Assembly (NCBI RefSeq): GCF_011516765.1
Contig: NZ_JAAABN010000006.1
Coordinates: 124,001-188,000 of the forward strand
DNA: 64,000 nucleotides
From: Acetobacter sicerae
GTDB taxonomy: Bacteria > Pseudomonadota > Alphaproteobacteria > Acetobacterales > Acetobacteraceae
Direction: 5' to 3'
A program made the translations under genes and the position numbers. Below the pieces are notes generated by a model. It worked only from the letters and a program-made list of their open reading frames with translations, was not told where the DNA came from and did no database searches. Numbering within the stretch: the first letter of the stretch is position 1; every line of letters starts with the position of its first letter. Of the stretch, positions 7,772-16,039 are shown piece by piece.

Positions 7772-10700
7772 TCACCTTATCTCGATAGCCGTTATACCAG
7801 AAATCATCTTCAGGGCTTGCCCGACAACCGGGCTTAACCGGTAACCGGTGCGCAGACGCACCTCGAGTTCCTGCGTGTCCGAAATACGCGGCAACAGAAC
7901 AACCTTGCCTTTACCACCCTGCTGTCGGGACAGGACGGCCTGAATATCACTGACAGCATCGGCATCCTCCAGCCAGATCCGCATTTCTCCACCGGTCTGG
8001 GAGGCGACATCCTCCAGTTCCACAAGATCGGAGGCCGTAATGCGCATCGCCTCCCCTTCCAGTTTCAGATCAGCCGTTACAAGAACCGCTCGACCCGCCA
8101 CCAGAATTTCTCTGACGCGCCCCAGCACCTCTGAAAACAGCGTCACCTCACAACTTCCGGTTGCATCTGAGAGCCGCAGCCAGGCCATCTTGCTGCCACT
8201 CCGGGTCGGACGCTCCTTGCGGTCCACAACGCATCCCGCAATCTTGACCCGCGTGATTCCGCCTTCCGCCGTCGGCAGCAGCTGAGACATAGGCACAACA
8301 CCCAGTCGCCGCATGACCGGCTTATAGGAATCAAGTGGATGGCCAGTCATATGAAAGCCAATCGCATCGGCTTCGTAGGACAGTTTTTCAAACTCGGGCC
8401 AGTCCTGCTCCTTTGACAGAAGCAGCGGCTCCGGCTCGGAAGGGCCACCAAACAGGCCACCCTGCCCGCTGTTCATCTCCTGCACACGGGTATGAGCCCG
8501 TTTCAGAATCATCTCGATGGCGCTGAACACGCGGGCACGGTTCGGCTCCATTGAGTCAAAAGCCCCGGCCCGCGCGAGGTTTTCGAGCTGCATCTTGTTG
8601 AGGTTTTTCGGGTCCACACGGGCGGCAAAATTCGCAAGATCACGGAACGGCTTCCCGCCACGCGCTTCCATCAATCCCTGCATGGCGACAAAACCGACCT
8701 TCTTCACCGCCGCCAGCGCATAACGGATGGCGAGCGTGCCGTCTTCCTGCTTCTCGACCTTGAAGTCGGCATCGGATTTGTTGATGTCTGGGGGCAGCAC
8801 GCGGATGCCGAGGCGTTCGGCCTCCTGACGCAACGCAGCAAGTTTTTCCGTCCGCTCCCGCGCCAGCGACATGCAGGCGGCGAGGAACGACACCGGGTAG
8901 TTCGCCTTCATCCACGCCGTTTGATACGACACCAGCGCGTAAGCGGCGGCGTGGGACTTATTGAAGCCGTAGTCGGCGAACTTCGCCATCAGGTCGAAGA
9001 CTTCGACGGCTTTGTCCTTGGGGATACCGCGACCCGTCGCGCCCTCGGTGAAGATCTCGCGCTGCTTGTCCATCTCGGCGCGGATCTTCTTGCCCATCGC
9101 ACGACGCAGAAGGTCAGCGGCGCCGAGGCTGTAGCCCGCCATCTTCTGGGCGATCTGCATGACCTGTTCCTGATAGACCATGATGCCATAGGTCTCTTCC
9201 AGGATGTCGCGGATTTCCTCGTGTGGCGGCTCCCATGCCTCGCCGTGTTTGCGCCGACAGTAATCGGGGATGTTGGCCATCGGACCCGGTCGATAGAGCG
9301 CCACGGCGGCGATCAGGTCTTCCAGCCGGGTCGGGCGCATCTGCTTGAGGACGTCCCTCATGCCCGCGCCTTCGAACTGGAACACGCCGGCGGTGTCGCC
9401 GCGTGACAGCATTTCGTAAGTCAGCTTGTCGTCGAGCGGGATTTTCGCGAGATCGACCTCGATGCCGAGGCCTTTCAGGAACCGCACGCCACGCTGGAGG
9501 ATGGTGAGCGTGGTCAGGCCGAGGAAGTCGAACTTCACCAGTCCCGCCTGCTCGACATATTTCATGTTGAACTGCGTGACGAGCATGTCGCTCTTCGGAT
9601 CACGATAAAGCGGGACAAGATCGACGAGTTTGCGATCACCGATCACCACGCCGGCGGCATGGGTCGATGCGTGACGGTAGAGCCCTTCCAACTGCTGCCC
9701 GATTTCCATCAGACGGCGCAAAGCCTCGTCCGTATCACGCATTTCCTGAAGTTTTGGTTCGCCGGCGATGGCGTCCTTCAGAGTGGTGGGTTTGGCGGGG
9801 TTGTTGGGGATCAGTTCCGCGACGCGGTTGACCATGCCGTAAGGCAGACCAAGCACGCGACCGACGTCACGAACCGCAGCGCGGGCCTGCAACTTTCCGA
9901 AGGTGATGATCTGCGCCACGCGGTCGCCGCCATATTCGCGGCGGACGTAGGAGATCACTTCATCGCGGCGGTCCTGACAGAAATCGATATCGAAGTCAGG
10001 CATCGAGACACGTTCCGGGTTCAGGAAGCGCTCGAACAGCAGATTGAACGGAAGCGGGTCGATGTCGGTGATGGTGAGAGCATAGGCCACCAGCGAGCCT
10101 GCGCCGGAACCACGCCCCGGCCCTACCGGAATATCGTGGGCCTTCGCCCACTGGATGAAGTCCGCAACGATCAGGAAGTAGCCCGGAAATCCCATGCGGG
10201 AAATGATATCGAGTTCGAATTCCAGACGTTCTTTGTAAACGGCACGGGTTTTCTCATCAGCGCTGATGGCGGCGAGACGAAGCTCCAGTCCTTCCCGCGC
10301 CATGGCCCGGACAGTCTCGTCTTCGGTCTGACCCTCACGCACTTTCGGACAGATAGGCAGCAGGGGTTTGCGGGTTTCGACCTTGATGGCGCAGCTTTTC
10401 GCAATAGCGAGCGTGTTGTCACAGGCGTCCGGCAGATCGGCGAACAGCTTGCGCATGTCGGCTGGCGGCTTGAACCAGCATTCGGGAGAAACTTTCCAGC
10501 GGTCTTTCTCCGCCATGGTCCGTCCCTGCGCAATACAGATCAGCGCGTCATGCGCCTCGTGCATCTTGGGCTGCGGAAAGAAACACTCATTGGTCGCGAC
10601 AATCGGCAGACGCATCCGGTCTGCAAGCGCCAGCACGCCGGGCTCGACGGCTTCCTCTATCGGGAGACCGAACCGATTGAGTTCTACAATGAGACTGTCG

Positions 10701-11191
10701 CCAAACCCCTCGTGCAGTTGAGCCAGCCATGCCTCTGCCTGCTCCTGCTGCCCCTCAGCCAGCATCTGATAGAGCGGCCCGCGCGTGCCGCCGGTCAGCA
10801 GGAAAAGCCCCTTGCTGCGTTCGCACAGCATATCGAGCGTGACCGTAGGATCCGCCGTGTCGCCTTCAAGAAAACCTGCCGAAGACAGAAACTGGAGATT
10901 CGCCAGTCCTTCCTCATTACGCGCCAGCAACACGATCGGTTCTGAAGGGGCACCGGGCCGATCATCACGTGGTGGCAGGCCAATCTGACAGCCAATGATC
11001 GGCTGGACGCCTTTTCCCGAACAGTATTGCGAGAATTCCAGCCCTCCAAAAAGATTGCCTGTGTCGGTGATGGCGACAGCGGGCATCTCCATGCCACGGG
11101 CGAGCGCAACCAGTTCGGGGATGCGGATGGCACCCTGACTGAGGGAGTAGGCGGAATGAACGCGAAGATGGACGAAATCAGCGTGTGGCAT
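7772..11191 (-). CDS. dnaE: DNA polymerase III alpha subunit
   Basis: The replicative polymerase, about 1,139 residues. The N-terminal PHP domain opens MPHADFVHLRVHSAYSLSQG. The polymerase core has GPGRGSGAGS (residues 358-367) and the catalytic aspartates in MPDFDIDF (Asp399, 401 and 403). The tandem helix-hairpin-helix region and the C-terminal OB fold (GCVVDRKERPTRSGSKMAWL) follow. The open frame extends 35 codons upstream to a non-ATG codon, but homology begins at the ATG at 11191; ATG 11203 is an alternative and neither has a good ribosome site. Length and the absence of imuB/imuA neighbours argue for DnaE1 rather than the error-prone DnaE2. Confidence 0.96.
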   Translation of the reverse strand: MPHADFVHLRVHSAYSLSQGAIRIPELVALARGMEMPAVAITDTGNLFGGLEFSQYCSGKGVQPIIGCQIGLPPRDDRPGAPSEPIVLLARNEEGLANLQFLSSAGFLEGDTADPTVTLDMLCERSKGLFLLTGGTRGPLYQMLAEGQQEQAEAWLAQLHEGFGDSLIVELNRFGLPIEEAVEPGVLALADRMRLPIVATNECFFPQPKMHEAHDALICIAQGRTMAEKDRWKVSPECWFKPPADMRKLFADLPDACDNTLAIAKSCAIKVETRKPLLPICPKVREGQTEDETVRAMAREGLELRLAAISADEKTRAVYKERLEFELDIISRMGFPGYFLIVADFIQWAKAHDIPVGPGRGSGAGSLVAYALTITDIDPLPFNLLFERFLNPERVSMPDFDIDFCQDRRDEVISYVRREYGGDRVAQIITFGKLQARAAVRDVGRVLGLPYGMVNRVAELIPNNPAKPTTLKDAIAGEPKLQEMRDTDEALRRLMEIGQQLEGLYRHASTHAAGVVIGDRKLVDLVPLYRDPKSDMLVTQFNMKYVEQAGLVKFDFLGLTTLTILQRGVRFLKGLGIEVDLAKIPLDDKLTYEMLSRGDTAGVFQFEGAGMRDVLKQMRPTRLEDLIAAVALYRPGPMANIPDYCRRKHGEAWEPPHEEIRDILEETYGIMVYQEQVMQIAQKMAGYSLGAADLLRRAMGKKIRAEMDKQREIFTEGATGRGIPKDKAVEVFDLMAKFADYGFNKSHAAAYALVSYQTAWMKANYPVSFLAACMSLARERTEKLAALRQEAERLGIRVLPPDINKSDADFKVEKQEDGTLAIRYALAAVKKVGFVAMQGLMEARGGKPFRDLANFAARVDPKNLNKMQLENLARAGAFDSMEPNRARVFSAIEMILKRAHTRVQEMNSGQGGLFGGPSEPEPLLLSKEQDWPEFEKLSYEADAIGFHMTGHPLDSYKPVMRRLGVVPMSQLLPTAEGGITRVKIAGCVVDRKERPTRSGSKMAWLRLSDATGSCEVTLFSEVLGRVREILVAGRAVLVTADLKLEGEAMRITASDLVELEDVASQTGGEMRIWLEDADAVSDIQAVLSRQQGGKGKVVLLPRISDTQELEVRLRTGYRLSPVVGQALKMISGITAIEIR

Positions 11192-11324
11192 GACGTATAT
11201 CATAGCACAGCGTGACAGGCGCTGGGGAGATATCTCATTTCTTATAAAGAAAGCACAATAAAAAATATTGATATTAAGTGGATGCAGCAATATCAACTAC
11301 ATAGGATTGAATAAGATCACCCAA

Positions 11325-12071
11325 ATGACAAAAAATAAGATTAATTCCGTTTCTGATAGCCTCGCAAAGATATTAGAAAACTGCCGTGAAGACTACCCTG
11401 AAGCCTGCGCGCTTACTGATGCCTACATAAAGGCATTACCTGATATGAACAGAAATATACTGAGCGGCAACCTGAAAACTCCCGAACTCATCACCTCCGG
11501 TATTCTGGTGGCGGGCATGGGTACGTTATTTTATACGACGGCCTCATCAAGCTTCTTCCCTCCCTTCTATTCGATTGCAAAAAGCATAAGCGAGTTTGTG
11601 CTTTTCTCATGGCTATTCACCGCTTCAGTCATTGTATTCTTTGCAGTTGAAATTACAAAAATCTTCATAACGTCAGATACACTCAAACAATTGAACATCA
11701 ATAATGATCTGACATCTTTTCTGACATTATGGGAAGAAATCGAAAGCAATAAACAAATACCGGCGGAAGCAACACGCAAAGTCCAGACAAAAATTACATT
11801 ACTAAACCTTGAAAACGCTTGCAAATATCAAAAACATATTCAGATCGTTTTCTGGTTTGCCCGCTTCTGCACAATTATTCAGGGACTGACGATCGCCCTA
11901 GCCGCTTTCTCAGCCGGGTGGATCGAACAGGCCCACAAACAATACCCACACTGTTTTTCGGATGTCACGCCCGGTGATGTTGGCAAAGCTGAAAAATGCC
12001 AGTCCGAGATCAGGTTATGGGAACAGCCACTTCGAAAGCCCCAACAGGAAACCTACCCTTCACACCATTAA
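11325..12071 (+). CDS. Hypothetical membrane protein, AT-rich
   Basis: A protein of about 248 residues with no recognised family. The cytoplasmic-looking N-terminus (MTKNKINSVSDSLAKILENC) is charged. Hydrophobic segments follow at roughly residues 55-80, 90-115 and 175-205, including FVLFSWLFTASVIVFFAVEI and TIIQGLTIALAAFSAGWI. Between the second and third lies a polar, possibly coiled-coil stretch, and the tail contains two cysteines. I prefer ATG 11325 over the TTG at 11268, which lies close to the dnaE start; neither has a convincing ribosome site. Codons are markedly richer in A/T than in flanking genes, suggesting recent acquisition. It is divergent from dnaE. Confidence 0.6.
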   Translation: MTKNKINSVSDSLAKILENCREDYPEACALTDAYIKALPDMNRNILSGNLKTPELITSGILVAGMGTLFYTTASSSFFPPFYSIAKSISEFVLFSWLFTASVIVFFAVEITKIFITSDTLKQLNINNDLTSFLTLWEEIESNKQIPAEATRKVQTKITLLNLENACKYQKHIQIVFWFARFCTIIQGLTIALAAFSAGWIEQAHKQYPHCFSDVTPGDVGKAEKCQSEIRLWEQPLRKPQQETYPSHH

Positions 12072-12132
12072 AAGCTTCTCGATCGCCAAGAAAACTATCG
12101 ATTCCATCATACACGGACCAAGGTTCCTCTTT

Positions 12133-12675
12133 ATGAAGCACTTACTTTTCGTCCTGCTGCTTTTCGTGCCGGTGCTGGCTCATGCAGCGCCCCAGAACGT
12201 CATACTGAGTGCCGGCAACACCACCTCCCGCCTGCATGCAAAGACCCTTTTCACGCCCGTCGACGGCACCTTCGAGAAAGTCGTTGGAGATCTTTCCTAC
12301 GATCCCGAAACTCAGGTTTGTCACGTCGATCTCAGAATGGAGGTCAACTCCCTGAAGGTTGGCAGCGCCCTTCTACGCACAGCGATGCTGTCCGGGCTTA
12401 TGCTGGACAGTGATGACCACCCCTCCATGCGCTTCGCTGGTGACTGCCAGCCAAAAATCACCAATAACAAGCTGGAAACCTTGCTGGTGGGCAAACTCAC
12501 CATGCGCGGGCAGACGCATCCCCTCACATTCAAGGTCAGGATGCATTTTTCGCGCAACACACTGACTGAAATCAGCAGTTCCGCGACCTTCGACCAGCGC
12601 CAATGGGGCATGAGCACAATGCTGGGCACAGTGCAGCCGCTCGTTCAGGCCGAAACGAGTATCATGCTGAAGTAA
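12133..12675 (+). CDS. YceI-family periplasmic protein
   Basis: A 180-residue secreted lipocalin-like beta-barrel protein of the YceI family, whose members bind isoprenoid or other lipids. The signal peptide MKHLLFVLLLFVPVLAHA precedes cleavage at Ala-Ala-Pro. The family core is visible: FEKVVGDLSYDPETQVCHVD, the DDHPSMRFAG block (normally FP...F), GKLTMRGQTHPLTFKVRM and FDQRQWGMST (normally R-x-DFG/WG). Two cysteines (VCHVD and GDCQPK) could form a disulfide. ATG 12133 was chosen because the signal peptide starts there; the longer open frame overlaps the upstream membrane-protein gene. A hairpin follows the stop. Confidence 0.82.
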   Translation: MKHLLFVLLLFVPVLAHAAPQNVILSAGNTTSRLHAKTLFTPVDGTFEKVVGDLSYDPETQVCHVDLRMEVNSLKVGSALLRTAMLSGLMLDSDDHPSMRFAGDCQPKITNNKLETLLVGKLTMRGQTHPLTFKVRMHFSRNTLTEISSSATFDQRQWGMSTMLGTVQPLVQAETSIMLK

Positions 12676-12737
12676 TATAAAAAAACAGATGAATAACTTA
12701 CTACTGATCGCAAGTCAGTAAATTCAATAAAATGAAA

Positions 12738-12765
12738 ATGCCGAAGATGAATCCATCCTCGGCAT
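12738..12765 (+). terminator. Hairpin downstream of the YceI-like gene
   Basis: ATGCCGAAGATG pairs with CATCCTCGGCAT with one mismatch, 62 bp after the stop. It lacks a strong T-tract. It probably ends plus-strand transcription before the convergent lut operon. Confidence 0.5.
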
Positions 12766-12789
12766 AGCAATGACAGTAAATTTATTTTC

Positions 12790-12832
12790 TCTGCGGGTGC
12801 ATGGAAGAACGCTTCCTCCATGCACCCGCAGA
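12790..12832 (-). terminator. Long hairpin at the end of the lutABC operon
   Basis: TCTGCGGGTGCATGGA and its exact reverse complement (a 16-bp stem) flank a short loop, starting 6 bp beyond the lutC stop on the minus strand. It is the likely end of the lut transcript. Confidence 0.6.
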
Positions 12833-12838
12833 TTTATG

Positions 12839-13456
12839 TCAGCTCTGCTTCGGGCAGAACAGAACATGCAGCGACCGCACGCCCTGCGCACCGTGGATCA
12901 GCACACCTTCAATATCCGCAGTCGCAGACGGACCCGTCTGGAAAACAGCATATTTGTGCTCGCGGAGTTCCGGGCGTCGATAGGCGTTATGCAGGTTGGC
13001 CACGATCTGCGAAGGATCAAGCAGAACGATCAGATGCTGCGGGAGATAACCACTCGTATTGACGATCAGTTCATCATCCGTGAGGCAGAGCGAGCCTGTC
13101 TCAGCCACGCCGAAAGCCGCACGCACAACACCGATTTCCACATCGGCGAGAGAATGCGGGTCCATGTCCGGCAGAATCTGCCGAATCTGAAGCGACGCAT
13201 CGCCATGCAACTCCGGCACACAGGTAGCGATGATGCCCTTTCCTGCCACGGCGGCGCGCAGAGCCGACACCGGATCCTGCCCCTGCGGATCAAGCACTTT
13301 TCCGCCCATCTTCACGAGCATTTCGGAAAAAGCCGTCACCAGATCGGACAGTGCTTTCTCATCGAACAGCGGCACGTCCGGCAGCGGGGGCTGAATTTTC
13401 GGACGGTTGGCCCGGATAGCGGCGAAAATCGCCGCACGGCTATCTGTGCTGCTCAT
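12839..13456 (-). CDS. lutC: Lactate utilization protein C (LUD domain)
   Basis: A 205-residue LUD-domain protein of the LutABC/LldEFG complex that oxidises L-lactate to pyruvate. Residues from MSSTDSRAAIFAAIRANR onward match LutC. The family motif region is FGVAETGSLCLTDDE, followed by YLPQHLIVLLDPSQIV and ending TGPSATADIEGVLIHGAQGV, which is strongly conserved in LutC. The ATG at 13456 overlaps the lutB stop by one base (TGATG), so translation is coupled. It is the last gene of lutABC, just before a strong hairpin. Confidence 0.9.
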   Translation of the reverse strand: MSSTDSRAAIFAAIRANRPKIQPPLPDVPLFDEKALSDLVTAFSEMLVKMGGKVLDPQGQDPVSALRAAVAGKGIIATCVPELHGDASLQIRQILPDMDPHSLADVEIGVVRAAFGVAETGSLCLTDDELIVNTSGYLPQHLIVLLDPSQIVANLHNAYRRPELREHKYAVFQTGPSATADIEGVLIHGAQGVRSLHVLFCPKQS

Positions 13457-14994
13457 CACTTCTTCTTCCCATCCATGCCACGTGTACGCTTGTACCACTG
13501 ATGGAATGTTTCCTTTGGCACATGCGGCATTTCACGACCACGCGTCCAGGTGTTCAGCTTGTTATACAGAACAAAGCGCGGCAGGTGACGCAGGGCGCTG
13601 TCGGCCATCGGCAGGCTCGCACGATACAGCTTTGGTGACGCCAGAAGCGCGCCCGCCGCTTTCATCATGCTCTTCTTGAAAGCCGGAATTTCATGATTCT
13701 CGGCCAGAACCTGACGCCAGTCGGCAATCTGCTCGTGAATGTTGATCTTCACCGGACAGACGTTCGTGCAGCTTCCGTTCATGGTCGAAGAGAATGGCAG
13801 CGTCGAGTATTTGTGACGGTTAAAGGTCGGATCGATAATCAGCCCGATCGGACCCGCATAGGTCGCGCCATAGCTGAGACCACCGGAACGACGGAACACC
13901 GGACAGGTGTTCATGCAGGCGCCGCAACGGATGCATTTCAGAGAGGTCCAGAACTTCTCCAGACCAAGACGGTCCGTGCGGCCATTATCGACGATCACGA
14001 TGTGCATCTCGGCCCCACGACGTGGGCCACGGAAATGCGAGGTATACTGCGTGATCGGAGAACCCAGAGCGCTGCGGGACAGCATCCGGACGAACACGGC
14101 CAGCGAGTTCAGGTTCGGGATGATCTTCTCGATACCCATCGAGACGATGTGCAGACCCGTGGTGTTGGCCGACAGATCCGCATTGCCTTCGTTGGTGCAG
14201 ACGACAACCGAGCCGGTTTCCGCGACTGCGAAGTTACAGCCCGTCATGCCCGCATCCGCTTTCAGGATCAGCGGACGCGTGTGCTCGCGCTGCTGCTCGG
14301 TCAGATAGCTCACGTCTGAATTATTCGGGTCAGAGCCGAGTGTTTTTGCAAACACCTCCGCCACGTCCGTCCGCAGCTTATGAACGGCGGGCACCACGAC
14401 GTGACTGGGGTTCTCATTGTCGAGCTGCTGGATGCGCTCGCCGAGATCAGTCTCGACAACCTGCACCCCTGCTTCCGCCATCGCTTCGCGGAAGCCGCAT
14501 TCCTCGGTGAGCATCGACTTGCTCTTGATGAGGCTTTTGGCGTTCTTCGAGCGCAGGATTTCCGCAACGATGCTGTTATGCTCGGCAGCATCCTTCGCCC
14601 AGTGAACCTTGACGCCATTCGCAATGGCATTCTTCTCGAACTGTTCGAGATAGGTGTCCAGATGCGTCAGCGTATGCGTCTTGATGTCGGATGCAAGCTG
14701 GCGGAGATCTTCCCACTCTTCGATGATCTCTTTCTGACCATCCCGCTTCTGCCGCAGATCCCACAGACGCTGGTCATGCATGGCCAGATGCTCAGGGGCA
14801 GCCATAAAGCGACGCGCCGCCTCCTGCTGATCAATCGGGCGATTACCCCGAATGATCGCACCCCGCGGCTGCGGCTCAGGACCGCGCGCTGGCATGGTGA
14901 CGGAAGCTCCAGCGCCATGCGTCAGATTGGCGGGCGCTCCGTCGTTGGTGCGACCGGCCGGAGTGGTCGGCGCCGCCTGATTGTCGATGCTCAT
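13456..14994 (-). CDS. lutB: Lactate utilization iron-sulfur protein B
   Basis: A 512-residue iron-sulfur protein of the L-lactate dehydrogenase complex. An N-terminal low-complexity extension of about 45 residues (Ala/Pro/Gly-rich) precedes the LUD domain, which contains ADAGMTGCNFAVAETGSVVV and ANTTGLHIVSMGIEKIIPN. The C-terminal ferredoxin-like module has CIRCGACMNTCPVF and CTNVCPVKI cysteine clusters for two [4Fe-4S] centres. The ATG at 14994 overlaps the lutA stop in an ATGA. Transfer of electrons from lactate to the quinone pool is inferred from the family. The extension is longer than in Bacillus LutB and looks disordered. Confidence 0.92.
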   Translation of the reverse strand: MSIDNQAAPTTPAGRTNDGAPANLTHGAGASVTMPARGPEPQPRGAIIRGNRPIDQQEAARRFMAAPEHLAMHDQRLWDLRQKRDGQKEIIEEWEDLRQLASDIKTHTLTHLDTYLEQFEKNAIANGVKVHWAKDAAEHNSIVAEILRSKNAKSLIKSKSMLTEECGFREAMAEAGVQVVETDLGERIQQLDNENPSHVVVPAVHKLRTDVAEVFAKTLGSDPNNSDVSYLTEQQREHTRPLILKADAGMTGCNFAVAETGSVVVCTNEGNADLSANTTGLHIVSMGIEKIIPNLNSLAVFVRMLSRSALGSPITQYTSHFRGPRRGAEMHIVIVDNGRTDRLGLEKFWTSLKCIRCGACMNTCPVFRRSGGLSYGATYAGPIGLIIDPTFNRHKYSTLPFSSTMNGSCTNVCPVKINIHEQIADWRQVLAENHEIPAFKKSMMKAAGALLASPKLYRASLPMADSALRHLPRFVLYNKLNTWTRGREMPHVPKETFHQWYKRTRGMDGKKK

Positions 14995-15734
14995 ACCCGT
15001 TCCCCATTCAGGATCTGCGAAATGTGGATGTATTTCGTCGGCAGACCGAGCCGCTTGGCGCACCCTTCCTGATGCATCATGCAGGAACTGTCTGACGAGG
15101 TCACATATTCCGCGCCGGACTTGGCCTGATCGCGGGCCTTGTCCTGTCCCATGCGGGCGGACGTCGCCTCCTCGAACACGGAGAAGGTGCCTCCGAAGCC
15201 GCAACATTCATCCGGACGGGTGATATCGACAAGCTCGAGCCCCTTCACCATGCCGAGCAGATCACGCGGCTTGGAGAATTTCTTCTCGCGCAGTTCCGTC
15301 ATGCTGGCGATGTTGAGGCCGCGCAGGGCGTTGCAGTTATTGTGCAGCGCAACCTTGTGCGGGAACTCGGCCCACGGAAAACCGTCCACTTTCAGCACGG
15401 CATGCAGAAACTCGACCAGTTCATATGTGTGCTCGCGGACGTGCTTCACGTCATCGGTCTGCGCCACGGCGTCGAAGTTGTTGCGGATGTGATTCACGCA
15501 GCTTCCGGACGGCGCAACGATATAGTCATAATCCTTGAAGTTGCGGACGAAGAGTTCCTCCGTCGCCTTCGACTCCTTGTGACAGCCCGTGTTGGTCATC
15601 GGCTGACCACAGCAGGTCTGGTCGAACGGATACTCAACCTCGCAACCGAAGCGCTCCAGCAGTTCGAGCGTCGCCTGCCCCACCTCGGGGTGAAACGCAT
15701 CAACGTAACACGGAACAAACAACCCAACTCGCAT
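14991..15734 (-). CDS. lutA: Lactate utilization protein A (CCG-domain iron-sulfur protein)
   Basis: A 247-residue protein with two cysteine-rich CCG domains, as in LutA/LldE and the GlcF or heterodisulfide-reductase families. It begins MRVGLFVPCYVDAFHPEVGQ, then has DQTCCGQPMTNTG and, in the second half, DECCGFGGTFSVFE, with GSCVNHIRNN and DSSCMMHQEG supplying further cysteines. I chose ATG 15734 because GAGGAAG lies about 6 nt upstream; the longer open frame runs into the intergenic region. It is the first gene of the lutABC operon. Confidence 0.92.
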   Translation of the reverse strand: MRVGLFVPCYVDAFHPEVGQATLELLERFGCEVEYPFDQTCCGQPMTNTGCHKESKATEELFVRNFKDYDYIVAPSGSCVNHIRNNFDAVAQTDDVKHVREHTYELVEFLHAVLKVDGFPWAEFPHKVALHNNCNALRGLNIASMTELREKKFSKPRDLLGMVKGLELVDITRPDECCGFGGTFSVFEEATSARMGQDKARDQAKSGAEYVTSSDSSCMMHQEGCAKRLGLPTKYIHISQILNGERV

Positions 15735-16039
15735 GGAACGCTTCCTCACAGAGATGACCCCGCCATTCTCGAAAGGGGGTGTCACCTTATAGCTATTACA
15801 GGTGCCGGAAATGCTCTTTTCGCACACTCCTGTCGAGTTCAGATCCGCCCGTTTCAGACAGAAATTCCCGCCAGACCCGGCAATGAAACCGGCATTTTGA
15901 TTCGGTCGTGACTATTACGTCAGGATCGCCACAAGTAAACCGATGCAGATCAATACTTCGATACTCAGGCCCCCAGACGACATCGCCCCGACGAAATTGC
16001 CGGGGCGATGAAATCACCGATCCTTTAAAACCGTGCGCC
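15735..16039. other. Intergenic region between lutA and pdc, with the pdc terminator
   Basis: This 305-bp gap has no supported gene. It must contain the lutABC promoter. At 15981-16010 a perfect 10-bp stem (CATCGCCCCG/CGGGGCGATG, loop 10) lies 30 bp past the pdc stop and probably ends pdc transcription. Confidence 0.55.
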
